This document shows, in pieces, positions 1 to 10,215 of a stretch of 64,000 nucleotides of DNA (the stretch's first letter is position 1; each line of letters opens with the position of its first letter). Location of the stretch: contig OY101119.1 of assembly GCA_956465555.1 (NCBI GenBank), forward strand, positions 2,962,629 through 3,026,628, given 5' to 3'. The stretch is from Nitzschia sp. pyKryTriq1. Taxonomy: Eukaryota; Bacillariophyta; Bacillariophyceae; Bacillariales; Bacillariaceae. Under the pieces are notes generated by a model, which saw only the letters and a list, made by a program, of their open reading frames with translations, had not been told where the DNA came from and made no database searches. Position numbers and translations under genes: made by a program.

Positions 1-1
1 A

Positions 2-1099
2 TCGCAGCAGCAGCAGCAGCAGCCGGTGGAAGTCGTGTACTCAAGGATGCATGATTCTCCAAAAGGAATCGCATTGCTGCTTCATGCTTGCACCCATAAT
101 GCTCTCAAATTCTTCTCGCCCAGTCCCTCCACATGTCGTCAATGCGTGGGGTTGGCGGAAGAACTTCGGATCGTTCGTTTAGTGCAAGAAAGAGGCTATG
201 TACCAGTGGCAGTGACATGTGTTGACTCCGAGAGTGGGTGCTGGTCGGATCGAGATCTCCCACGGCTGCAGCAAGTCTTGAGGACGTTTCAAGAGGAGCT
301 ACGACCGTCAAATACTACTACTAAAAATAGCACCACGATACTCCTCCCTCCTCGAGCTGAAATGCGTTTACCTGTCATTGCAATCGGAGCGAGCTCGGGG
401 GGACATATGGCGGCCAAGGTCGCTGCCGAGGGTTTGGCGGATGCCGCCCTCGTCATGGTAATGGGCTTGAAACCAGCATTGCAAGAGCAACTTGTAAAAC
501 AACAGCCTCCCTTGTACTTGGCGCCCATGCCTCGGGATCAAAGGACTTTGAAGCGAAATCGAGAAAACTACCAGGCTCTTGTCGCAGCAAATTACAACGC
601 TGCTGGAGATGATCATGAATCAACAACAATCAAGAAGAATGATTTATCTGTTACTACCAGCAGCAGCTCGTCCTCCATCCTCTCTGATCGAGTCATTTTG
701 GACGAGAAATCGTGTGTGCCATGCCCCGTAACGGTCGACTATTTAGTGGAGCGTGTTCCTGGAATCACACGAGACCATGCCGCACGAATCATCCTGGCTT
801 TGCAAAATAGCGGGCATTTGGGTAGTGAGGACCAGTTGTTTCGAAAAGACCCTACGGTATCGGACTGGCGCAACGCGCTACTTGCTCTCAATCCAACACC
901 AGATTCACAACTTCAATCTCAAAATCAACAAGAAGGAGCTAGGGGACATCCTACCGACGAGATTCTATGGGGAAAATTTCCTCTCACACGAGGCCAATCT
1001 CCATTGGCGAAAGCCTTCCACAGGGCTTGGGCCTTCCACGAGTATTGCTCCGAGTCTGTGCCACTTGCTCTTGACTTCTTTGAGCGCTTCCTTCTGTAA
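2..1099 (+). CDS. alpha/beta-hydrolase-like protein, 5' end outside window
   Basis: The reading frame is open from base 2, through a CAG run coding for glutamines, to the stop at 1099. The first in-frame ATG is at residue 8 after a GTG codon at 26, so the true start lies left of the window. The visible 366 residues have the layout of an alpha/beta hydrolase: a beta strand GIALLLHAC, a Cys-rich segment (CRQC), a strand PVAVTCVD, and a nucleophile-elbow-like IGASSGGH near residue 125 (G-x-S-x-G type, Ser the likely nucleophile). A low-complexity Asn/Ser linker follows. No clear acid-His pair could be placed, so catalytic activity is inferred from the fold. It converges on the CRAL-TRIO gene, with only 97 bases between the two stops. 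Substrate unknown. Confidence 0.6.
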   Translation, partial: SQQQQQQPVEVVYSRMHDSPKGIALLLHACTHNALKFFSPSPSTCRQCVGLAEELRIVRLVQERGYVPVAVTCVDSESGCWSDRDLPRLQQVLRTFQEELRPSNTTTKNSTTILLPPRAEMRLPVIAIGASSGGHMAAKVAAEGLADAALVMVMGLKPALQEQLVKQQPPLYLAPMPRDQRTLKRNRENYQALVAANYNAAGDDHESTTIKKNDLSVTTSSSSSSILSDRVILDEKSCVPCPVTVDYLVERVPGITRDHAARIILALQNSGHLGSEDQLFRKDPTVSDWRNALLALNPTPDSQLQSQNQQEGARGHPTDEILWGKFPLTRGQSPLAKAFHRAWAFHEYCSESVPLALDFFERFLL

Positions 1100-1196
1100 C
1101 ATTGTCGGCATTTGCGGACAGTACCATCACCAGCAGGAGAATATCCAGTCGAAGGAAGAATTCACGATGGATTCGGTGTCGAGGCGAACGTACCAC

Positions 1197-2814
1197 TTAC
1201 TTCGTAGTACCACTGGAATTGCTTTCACGCAAATTTCGAAAGGCATGCGAAATCTTCTGTCGCACTCTCTCCTCGGACACCTCGACCCACCCCCCAGAAG
1301 GATCTCCAGATGCTTTGATGAATCGGCAACCTCTCTCCTTCAGAAGTTTGGATACGTGGTCAGCCACCAATATCTTTTCGTAGTTGGTGGCACTTTCGTA
1401 CTTGGGACTGTATTTTAAAAGCAGCTGCTTGTACAGTCGGTTGCCTTCCGATTTCTGGCCCCGTCGACCCCGTCCCATGATTACATCCATCGGCGAAGGC
1501 GTGATTGCCTCCCCAGCAGCAGTTGCAGCTGGAGCTACTGACGAAGAAACACTGGAAGACGCTGGTGAGGGCATTGAAGCCACTGCACTGCTGCTACTGG
1601 GCCTTGTTCGTTGCTGACCCAAGGACTGAAACCATTTATACAAATGTGTGGTATTGATGACGCCGTCATCTGACAAGGGAAATGTGTTTTTGTCGATAGG
1701 TATACCAAACGTTCGAAGGCGATCCTGGCATTCGGCATGGGTCCCAGAATGAGTGCGAAATCTCACGAGGCATTCCGAGGTCATACTATGGCTAGCAATG
1801 TCGAAGAGTCTCGCCAGCGACGGATTGTCGTAACAGGCATGGGCACCTTCAATTCTGATCGGCAGAGAGGAGCATATATCCAAGCATCTGTCAGGCTGTT
1901 CCTGAGAAAACTTTTTCTGCCCAATCCCATAGTAGATCAGCACGACACCAGTCTTTTGTATACCCTCATCCTTTGCCACCAAAGTGGTACCGACAAAGAA
2001 AAGAAGTCGAAGCTGGAGAGAAAAGAAAAATATAAAATGAGTCGAAATTCAATTTTGAAGGAACTGCTGAAAAATGTTTTCGGGTCGTCTCTCATTTGCT
2101 TACCGTCGTCTGAACCAAAGACTCAACGCACAATTTCCCCAGGAGGACGATGACCGCTCTCCCCTTTTGGTCCCGTTGAGATAACACTTGGATACATCCT
2201 GTGTTGATATGCGTCCAGTCTTCTTCCGAGAGATCGTCAATTACCAAGTCTCTCCCGACCGAACCGCTGCCGAATAACTGTTCTTTCACATGAACATGGG
2301 TTAACATCCGATCGGCGGCCTTTTCCACGTTGAATCGATCTGATCGTAAAAATCGAAGCCGCATATCTGATGCATACTTGGGAGCAGTCTGCTTGGCTTT
2401 ATCATAGGCGCCTCGATTTTTTGTGTTTATCTTCGTTCTTGATAATTCAACTTCCAATTGTTCGATTTTCGTAGCGACGAACTCCGGTGTTTCTGGTACA
2501 ATCTCGGATACGCAGTGCAAGTCATAGAGACCATGATTCCTTTTTTCAGCAGTCATTGCATTTAGCTTCTGCGCAGGCGTAGGTACGTCATTCGAATATC
2601 TGACATAGTTTCTTGGAACGCGAAGGTCATCTTCCTTTTGCACAGCTGTATGTTTGGTCATCTTCTCAACCTTATCAGACTTCAAGATCGTTTCTTTCTT
2701 GCGGATGCTGGGATCGTTTGTCTCTTTTCGAACCCCGCTACCACCACCACCACCACCACCACCACCACGGTCCATTCCGACTTTGGATGAGGCCGACTGG
2801 AAGAAATCGTCCAT
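1197..2814 (-). CDS. CRAL-TRIO lipid-binding domain fused to DUF6824
   Basis: Two exons, 2814..2104 and 2012..1197, joined across a 91-base intron (donor GTAAGC, acceptor TCTCCAG) in phase 0, give 508 residues. The splice joins VQTT to LRLLFFVGTT in the middle of the CRAL-TRIO fold. Order: glycine run (~17-25); CRAL-TRIO N-terminal helical part (~138-182, LRFLRSDRFNVEKA); CRAL-TRIO lipid pocket (~200-330, with GVVLIYYGIG); Ser/Ala linker; DUF6824 (~412-500, starting MDVIMGRGRRG, ending GGWVEVSEERVRQKISHAFR). CRAL-TRIO domains bind small lipids. DUF6824 is abundant in diatoms and its basic character suggests, without proof, nucleic acid binding. The fusion hints at a lipid-sensing regulator (inference). 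ATG at 2814 is the first in frame. Confidence 0.8.
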
Positions 2815-4049
2815 TTATACTCTTTTGATTGTCTCTCCTTTTGTCGACATTATTGGAACCTCTGACCTCGTTGTCGTAATAATGTTGTGAGGTAGTCGGA
2901 TAGGCGCATGCTGAAAAAGATGAGGAAGTACCGTACGTACTCGTTGCGCCCTCAACCGCCGGATGCTTGTGCCCTTTTCGGTAGTCGACACGCAGAAGAT
3001 GAAGATTAAATGAAAAATTATCATCAAAAAGGTATCCTTAAACGTAGTTTTTTCCATGTATTCGGGAGGCACTTCAACAGAAATGTCAACTAAGTTGTCT
3101 TCACGACTACTTTACGAGTACATACGAGTAAGATGGCGTAATCTTCACTATAATCACGGGCATATGACAAACCGTTGATGTTGAAAATTGTTAATTACCC
3201 ATCAAGACAGTTCTCGCAGCGTCAGCTCACCGTCCTACGTCATGTCATACCATTGAAGAGCTGGGGGGGGGTATGGCTGTACCAAAAGCGCGAAAACGCG
3301 TAGTAGCGCACGTAAATTAAATCACCTCAACCAAATTTTGTACGGAGTTCTGCGTTGAGTTTTGTGCCGGTACATAGACCTCTCGTCCCCTCTCGCCCGC
3401 TCGCCGCCCGCGCGCCGCCGCCCCCGCCGCACTTGCAAGAGTTCGACAAGGGTGCGGTGGCGTTATCTTGACGTTTCACTTCTTAGAAATTCAGAAGCTT
3501 CGTGACATGCGCTTTTCGTCGCCGGCCGACCCTTTCCTCCTTCGCCTTATTGATACTCCGATGAAAGGCTGTCCGGGCCAAAAAGCCGGGCTCACGTTTC
3601 AGCCAGCACATCACCAGCACATCAATTCCGCTTTATTCATTCATTCATTCGCCTCCCAAAAATTTGATAATCCTCAGCGTCATCCGAATCCTGAAAAGCA
3701 AGCCACCCTACCCTGGCTGCAAAGAATAAATATTGGCGATGCATGAATGAGATGAAGACACGTCGACTCTATGCTGTCCAAAGAGACACACGACTGTGAC
3801 GAGCAAGGGAAGATTCAACTGGGGCACTGGAAACTTCCCCCTTTCCTTCGATGATGATTTCGATTTCAATCGACGTCATCCTTTCCGGTGTGGGTCAGGT
3901 GTGACCGTTAGGACCCATCACTTGTTGGAGTCGCACTTGCACGATTGCAAATGATGCCAGTCCATCCATTTCTTCCTCGTCACAATATCAAAATCATTCG
4001 CTTTTGAAAACACACATCAACAAAATAATTCTTCTCACGAACAACAACA
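2815..4049. other. intergenic, divergent promoter region
   Basis: Lies between the starts of the CRAL-TRIO gene (left) and the plastid-type small protein (right), so it should carry both promoters. It holds a G8 tract near 3264, a CG-rich pyrimidine stretch at about 3384-3434 and a short TCAT run near 3637-3651. Short open frames here lack an ATG at their start or any recognisable domain. No gene supported. Confidence 0.5.
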
Positions 4050-4496
4050 ATGAAGAGCCCAGCAACAATCATGACAACTTACTTCCTCCTACTAGTCTTA
4101 ATCTCATGCAGTTGGTCGTCGTTTGCATTTGTCCAACAACCAGCTTTCCGGTCGTCGCATCCTTGGCGAGGACCATCCAATAAGGTAGTAACAACAAAAC
4201 TCGAAGTCTCGGCGACTGATATCGACCCTTCGGTCGAAGCCGAGCTGTGTACTACCATTGCGCATGTGGCTTTGGACTTTACTGGACTTATGAGTCCTTC
4301 TAAGAGCATCATCCGACTATTTGCCGTTATCGGAAGATTGTTTGCCATTTCGGCCGATTACATTCCCGACCATTCGATCCATACTGAGGAGCTCACGATC
4401 CAGATGTTTCTTTTGGCTCTGGCCACTAGAGAGCTCTTAGCGGAACGCGTTGCTAGTGCAGCAAATGCCACGTCCAGTAACGAAGGACGAGCCTAA
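4050..4496 (+). CDS. small plastid-targeted hypothetical protein
   Basis: A 148-residue protein starting at ATG 4050 after an A-rich leader (ACAACAACA), typical of a diatom 5' UTR. Residues 8-28 form a hydrophobic signal peptide (YFLLLVLISCSW) ending in SFAF|VQQPAF. This resembles the ASAFAP cleavage motif that directs diatom proteins through the ER into the four-membrane plastid; phenylalanine after the cleavage site is the key residue known for the family, while here F precedes V, so targeting is probable rather than certain. The mature part has two amphipathic helices (SKSIIRLFAVIGRLFAI; ELTIQMFLLALATRELLAERV) and no recognised domain. It may be a small thylakoid- or stroma-associated helical protein. 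Function unknown. Confidence 0.6.
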   Translation: MKSPATIMTTYFLLLVLISCSWSSFAFVQQPAFRSSHPWRGPSNKVVTTKLEVSATDIDPSVEAELCTTIAHVALDFTGLMSPSKSIIRLFAVIGRLFAISADYIPDHSIHTEELTIQMFLLALATRELLAERVASAANATSSNEGRA

Positions 4497-4834
4497 AAGC
4501 AAAAGAGCTTTGACGACAAAGACCGATACATGCTGACAACCATTTTGATAGGGAATACATACATAGACTAGATAGATAGATAGATAAAACAACATCATAG
4601 AGATAGAGGTACACACTCAACTAACTACCTTATCATTTTTTCTATTGCAGCTATCGCATTGCCCCCTAAGCTTCGCTTCATTCCGTTGATGGATCTGACT
4701 AAGTGTCACTGCTGGTGATGGAGTCGGGCTTTCTACTCCGATTACCTGTAGAGCTTCTCTTTCGAATTTCGAAGCTAAATCGTTGCTTTCCGATGATTCC
4801 GACTATCTCGCACGAATAGTTCCCGTGCGAGTTT
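4497..4834. other. intergenic, convergent 3' ends
   Basis: Between two converging stops. Contains a TAGA tetranucleotide run near 4569-4587 and nothing else recognisable. Confidence 0.5.
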
Positions 4835-6901
4835 TTAGAAAGACTCAAAATGTATCCGACTGGGATTCACTCCCAATGCCTCGAGGTTTCCTTCCATGTC
4901 GCTTGTGAATGAGCCCGGTCCACAAAAGTAGTAGTCGGCATTCTGCAGTTCTTCTGGTTTGGCTAGGATGGAACGAAGCAGGGTGACATCCACCCGGCCT
5001 TGCGAATCAAACAACTCGGTGTCCCCATCGTGGGGTTGAGAGTATCGAACATGCGTTTCGACGGACAAGTTCTCACCGCTCACATTTGCGCGATGTTGAA
5101 GCGCTTGCACTTCTTCTCGCAAGGGATGATGGGCGCCATCTCGTGCTCCATGAATCCAGATCACACGTTGGCGATTCTGTGTGTCTGCTGTATTAGACGT
5201 ACTGGTATCCACAATTTTGTGCAACATGGAAAGCACGGGCGTGATTCCAATGCCTGCACTCAGCAATACTAGAGTGCTAGTCGATGCTTCTTCTTCCACT
5301 GACGTCTGCGAAGGATCGGGGGTCGACTTTTCGTCGCCGTTGGCCCCTAGCAGCACGATGTCGCTGGCACTGGTACTCGTAGTTGTCGAAGATGGTCTCA
5401 GTAAAAAATCTCCCGCAGGTGCATTCACTTCCAAGACATCTCCTTCGTGCATTTGATCATGAAGTATCCGAGACGCCAGACCGAGAAATTCTCTCTTGAC
5501 CGAAATTCGATAATAGTCCGCCGATGGAGAACCCGACAAGGAGTAGGTTCTCCAAATCTCTCCACCTTCACTGGTCACTAATCTAACTGGCAAATGCTGA
5601 CCTGCTTGAAAGCCCCATAATGGTCGCGTGTCTTGTGGAAGCGGTCGCAGATAAAAAGACTTGACATTTTCGGACTCTTGAACAATCGATGTGATTTCAA
5701 GGGGACGCTCTAGGTCGGCGTCCGAGGACGACCAACGGATGGGAAGACTTCCGGGCGGGACGACATTTACTTGTTGAATATGAAAGGTGATGAGGCGCAA
5801 GGCTCCTGGATAGGTTCGGGCGGCACGATCTCTATCCAAATCCACCTGGGCGTATCCGGAGAGTTGCAAGAGCCCACCTCGTTCAAAATCAGGCAGAGTG
5901 ATACCCATGCGATGATCCAATTCCAGATTTCCCAGAGTGTTGAAATGATTGTTCCCAGAAAAGTCAGGCAATACCAACGTGTGTTCGTCTTGGACCATGA
6001 TAAAGCCAGGAGGACCACCTCGATGAGAGGCATCATTACCAAAACGGACGTCCTCTCCCTCTCCGCGATACCCGGTAGCCAAAAATATGGTTTCCGCATT
6101 GGAAATCACCTTGCTTTGCTCGGGAGTCAGTGATTGTTGTTTCAAAGGTCGACAAACCTCCTCAAGGTTGTTCTTATTGATTGTTCCATTCGTCGAGGAA
6201 GCACTATTGTCAACGTTTACTGACCACCATTGGCGTGGCTTGATATATTGGGGACAGTTGCCAAACGCCTGATCGACTTGAAAGACCATACCGGTACCAG
6301 GAGTGCTACCACCACCACTATCACCAGAAGAAGAATGGTGTATGATCCGACCATTGACGCGATTTCGACGTTTCGTGGCAAATTCAATACCCAATAAGCC
6401 CAAATCACTGCCTGTTTGCAACTTGCCGTAGAGAGCATCTCCAGGGACGGGCCCTCCTTCCAAGAGTAGCTTCGTAGGATCGTAGTCTTCTTGTTCTGGT
6501 TCCCCATTCTTTTTATTATTATTCGACACCGCTTTCACCCAATCGGCTTGTCCCGTTGGACTGGTCAAAAGTGTAGACCACATGTAGCCATTCGAATCCA
6601 AGGCGGCTGCCACCATGAAGGGTTGCTGCTGATAAAAGTCCAAGTGCTGCTGGGGGAGGTAGGGACGAATGACTCTGGGGGCGTAGCTCATGACCGATGT
6701 TTGCACATTGGCTTGTTGCTGGAGCTTCACCTCGCCCGCATGGAACGGATTAGCGGGCCAGTTGGAGGGGTAGTATTGTGCATACGGGTTGTGATAGTGG
6801 CCTTGGGAAAGAATCATGGTTGTGAGTAATATTGTACGGAGTGTATATCGGCGGGGGGCAAGTAGATTTCGTTTCTTTGAGAATGCTTGAACTAATGACA
6901 T
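4835..6901 (-). CDS. PNPOx-like split barrel fused to FAD/NAD(P) flavin reductase
   Basis: A 688-residue single-exon protein. The first half resembles a pyridoxamine-5'-phosphate-oxidase-type FMN split barrel: DSNGYMWSTLLTSPTG near residue 103, then SDLGLLGIEF, FGNCPQYIKPRQWW, and FRGGPP-like GGPPGFIMVQDEHTLVLPDF. The second half is a ferredoxin-reductase module: FAD-binding RTYSLSGSP, a beta barrel, the nucleotide-binding GIGITPVLSML, and the C-terminal CGPGSF signature. The protein ends right after the NAD domain, so the 2Fe-2S ferredoxin domain found at the end of many bacterial relatives is missing. Known relatives are soluble redox proteins passing electrons from NAD(P)H through flavins; the acceptor here is unknown. 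ATG at 6901 is used; a second ATG at 6817 (MILSQGHYH) fits the conserved PFHAGE start equally well. Confidence 0.8.
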   Translation of the reverse strand: MSLVQAFSKKRNLLAPRRYTLRTILLTTMILSQGHYHNPYAQYYPSNWPANPFHAGEVKLQQQANVQTSVMSYAPRVIRPYLPQQHLDFYQQQPFMVAAALDSNGYMWSTLLTSPTGQADWVKAVSNNNKKNGEPEQEDYDPTKLLLEGGPVPGDALYGKLQTGSDLGLLGIEFATKRRNRVNGRIIHHSSSGDSGGGSTPGTGMVFQVDQAFGNCPQYIKPRQWWSVNVDNSASSTNGTINKNNLEEVCRPLKQQSLTPEQSKVISNAETIFLATGYRGEGEDVRFGNDASHRGGPPGFIMVQDEHTLVLPDFSGNNHFNTLGNLELDHRMGITLPDFERGGLLQLSGYAQVDLDRDRAARTYPGALRLITFHIQQVNVVPPGSLPIRWSSSDADLERPLEITSIVQESENVKSFYLRPLPQDTRPLWGFQAGQHLPVRLVTSEGGEIWRTYSLSGSPSADYYRISVKREFLGLASRILHDQMHEGDVLEVNAPAGDFLLRPSSTTTSTSASDIVLLGANGDEKSTPDPSQTSVEEEASTSTLVLLSAGIGITPVLSMLHKIVDTSTSNTADTQNRQRVIWIHGARDGAHHPLREEVQALQHRANVSGENLSVETHVRYSQPHDGDTELFDSQGRVDVTLLRSILAKPEELQNADYYFCGPGSFTSDMEGNLEALGVNPSRIHFESF

Positions 6902-7967
6902 CAGCCTGTCCTCTTGTTTTGTGAGAGAGACACTTCATCTTTGAAAAACGAAAGCTTCCTCTTGGGATCTTCCGGGAAGCTCTTTATGGGATCGTTCTAA
7001 ATTCTGTTCAACCGGTACTCTCTAGTAGCGTAGAGATTCGAGAGAGGAATAATGCTCGGGAACCTTTCAGCTACCAACGATGTGTTCCTACCGGTGCCGC
7101 GGGTGTCAGAGAGAGGCCGTCGAAGGTTTCCCGCGCAATTTTGGATTTTTGGCTGGGTTTGCTGCGCTCGTAAGACGTCAGCAATCAGTCACGTTAATCG
7201 TTCATCGCCGATATCCCAGTCCCGACTGGTTGGACCACGTCACGTCGCCAGACCCCCAACGACCCGACAGCGAGAGTAGAATACTCGTACTACAGTACTC
7301 GTTTACTACCGTCTAACTATACTAGTAGTAGCACTTTGTATTAGCAGACCGAAGATACTGTATAAAATGACAAGAGCACGATAGACTCTCATTTATCCTC
7401 TACTACGTGTAGTAATCTCTCTCCTACTACTACTACTACTACTACTAGTACTAGTACTACAAAGCGGCGTACAGTAGTAGAGAAACAAGAAGAACGATGA
7501 AGAGAAATAGTACGGGACGAGGAGGGTGATCTTGCTGCTAGCAACCGACGAGGAGTAGGTCCTCGTAAAAACTATACTAAAGCGGTCAAGTAATCGAGCA
7601 CGATCCTGGCGGTAGTACCGGTAGACAGGCTGATAGACTACGGGTACTATCTTGATGAAAGTCAAAAGAAGGCAAAAACTGTCATGAAAGCACCAGGAGG
7701 TACTCCTACCGAGGTACTACTACCGCTGACTGTATCGTAAAGCAGCGAAAAAGTGCACTGTCTAATTTACTGTAGTAGTACTGGTACTACTGCGTAGGAG
7801 TACTAGTTGAAACAACAACAATACGAGTACACCAAGCTCCATATCATGTATATGTATTGCTTTAATAATCATTAACACGAGATAGTAGTAGTGGTACATA
7901 CGGCTAGTCAGTATACACAGTGGCTGGGCGACATTTTCTCCATCATCCACAAGAAGGGCAGCAGCGT
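6902..7967. other. intergenic, repeat-rich
   Basis: Lies upstream of the PNPOx/reductase gene and downstream of the next gene's stop. Contains a run of about ten CTA/ACT triplets near 7423-7460 (degenerate microsatellite) and many GTACTAC and CTAGTA words. Short frames here show biased composition that follows the repeats and no domain. Confidence 0.5.
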
Positions 7968-9086
7968 TCAATAATAGATATCGTCTTGGCGACGCGCCAT
8001 CATGGGAATGGGACGAGAGATTTCACACGAATAGTTGGCTCCATAGACATCTCGCAAGTTGCTGCTGGGTGCTGGAATGCGTCCCGACGACGTGCTAGAG
8101 GATGACGACGGAGACGGGGACGAGCCCGAGAATGCTGCTGCTGTTGGAAACGGTTGCCCGCGGCGAGAAGGATAGCGAGGTGCTGGTGCTATTACCCGAT
8201 CCTGAGTCTGCAACCATTCTGGATCTTCGTGACCTCCTCTCCAAAGAGTAAAGGCGACAGGATTCATGCATTCGGATCGTTCCATGGTGGGGGAGGGACG
8301 TGTGGGAGTGACATCCATGGAGAGTTCGGCCGCCAAACTATACGCCGAAGACTGCTGGCTGGTGGGAGTGGCCGCACTCCACTGGCTGGTATATTGGGTA
8401 CCCGGAGACAATGGATCTTGTAGAGGAATAAAACCCGGCGAAGAGGAGGCAGAGGATTGGTCGGGCGTTCCGCAAGAAGATCCACCCTCCTTGTTGGTGT
8501 ACCGCCGGCGACACTTGACGACCCGATGTCGATGCGGCGTATTGGTAGTGTTCGGAACAGCCAATGCCGGATCCAGCATTCGGGTGGGTGTCATAACGCG
8601 AAGCGAAGCCGCAGTTTCCGACGCTCGTCGGTCGGATGAGGACTTCAAGGACATTTGCGATAGATTCTGTTGCAACAATGTCGGAGAAGTGACAGGTGAA
8701 AGGGCCCGAAAGGCGGCAGTTTTCGGGGTCAACGGTATGGGCTTGACTGGTTGGACTTTGGGTGAGCTGCCAGTGAAAGAAGCCACCGGCTGGTGGTGGT
8801 GGTGATGATGATGGTGAACATTTTCCTTGTCAAACTTGTGCCTGTAACTAGGAGTCCAAAGGAAAGGAAAGGAAAGGAAAGGAAGGCAAAATGACTGTGA
8901 GTCAAAAAGTGTTTCGCAAAGTTGCCTTACATTCCGTTCCATTTCATGCCATCCCATTCCATACATCAACTATCATCGTTCGTACCTCGGGGTAGCAGCA
9001 GCCGTCATTGCAAGAGGGTGTGTATTGATGTCTCTTTCGGAAGCGTTTGTTTCGAATGCCGAAGGGTCGGGGTTTCGCTCTTCCAT
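7968..9086 (-). CDS. hypothetical low-complexity protein with one intron
   Basis: Two exons, 9086..8986 and 8841..7968, are separated by a 144-base intron (donor GTACGA, acceptor TTACAG preceded by a long CCTTT pyrimidine tract). The join gives TAAATPR|HKFDKENV in frame, which reads as a natural motif. The 324-residue product is rich in Ser/Pro/Thr with an eight-histidine run, several SP/TP sites (PLTPK, LSPVTSP, VMTPTR) that could be proline-directed kinase sites, and a C-terminal SRPIPMMARRQDDIYY tail. KFDKENV resembles a KEN-box degron and, with the SP/TP sites, would fit a cell-cycle-controlled protein (speculative). The start at 9086 has an AAAATGG context; a later ATG at 9008 would drop 26 residues. 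No known domain recognised. Confidence 0.6.
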
Positions 9087-10215
9087 TTTTTGTGTTTCAA
9101 CCAATGAGTCAAATTTTAATTTCAAAAACAAGCTAGTAGGAACCCGAAGACGATATCGCCAGACAGTAGCGATCGGTGTCGAAATGGGAATGCTAATTGC
9201 AATGATAGTTTGGGTCTTGCTTCTTTCTTGTTTGTTGGGATGGAGCACCGTTTTAGCGATTGCGAGAGGAGGGACACGGTGATAACGAAGCCGCCAGGAT
9301 CAATCATCATGGGGCCGCCGCGGTGGTGGCTTCTTCCTTCGCTACGATGATACACGGGTGCCGCTCGCGTAGTTTGCTTGCTTGTGGATGCCCACCACAC
9401 AGACATCCCAACACAGCATTCGCGATGGTGAGATTGGATCGAGTTCTTTCCTCTCGTGTTGGGCGAGTTCGAGCGTTGAATGACAGGTAACAATGGAAGC
9501 ACATGGGACTAAAAAATTCAAACAGAGGAATGCTTTATGCCGATTTGTAGATTGTTGAATGTTCAGCCGTGTCCGAAGGGACCGCAAAAAGAGAAGGCAC
9601 AAATAAGCCCCTGTGGGACTTTCCACATTTTCTGAAAGGCGGGGGGAAGACAGACGACTCACACCACCACGTCATTTTTATTTTTTAGTTGCGTTTCACG
9701 GTAAAGTACCGTACATTACCAGTAGTACGGTGCATTGTGCACAGTACTACCACACAACCTTGATCGACAACATACAGTAGTACCAGTACTAAAAGGATAT
9801 CTTCTTCTCTTTGTTGGTCTACTCGTACTACAGACAGTAGTCCTGGTCCTGGTATCTTGCTAATCTAAAGAGCTAGAGTACAGGTAGACTACTCTATCTG
9901 TACTGTACCACGAGATACTATACCGGTACTTGAGGTCCTGCTTCGTCTTGGGAAAGATGCTTCAAGATGTGCTGAGAGAATCACTAAATTCTGCCCGGTA
10001 GACAATACTAAATTCTGCCCGGTAGACAATACTTGCTGCTACTGCTCTTTTTTGCTTGCACCAACACTTCTTGGCTTGTAGTAGTCTACATTCCTCTACT
10101 TTCCCATTTGACCGGCGAGGCTCCACCAAACAATTCATTGTTCGGCCCAGCCTTCTTCATAGCGGCAGAAAGCGAAGCGACTAGAAGACGAGGGATCCAT
10201 TCATCCTGCAAACAT
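9087..10215. other. intergenic between two minus-strand genes
   Basis: Holds the promoter of the preceding low-complexity gene and the 3' flank of the two-pass membrane protein gene. Between 9700 and 9930 the sequence is dense in AGTACT and GGTACC/CCGGTAC words. A perfect 24-base tandem duplication lies at 9983-10030. A minus-strand frame at 9122-9502 has no domain and is not supported as a gene. Confidence 0.5.
9983..10030. repeat. 24-base tandem duplication
   Basis: Two identical adjacent copies of a 24-base unit beginning ACTAAATTCTGCCCGG, in non-coding DNA. Zero mismatches suggest a recent replication-slippage or repair event. Confidence 0.9.

Noticed and set aside
3468-3746. Possible 92-codon gene upstream of the plastid-type protein
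   Set aside because: Opens at TTG rather than ATG, no domain, and lies where the promoter should be.
9122-9502. 126-codon minus-strand frame upstream of the low-complexity gene
   Set aside because: No domain or homology pattern; overlaps the likely promoter and 5' UTR.
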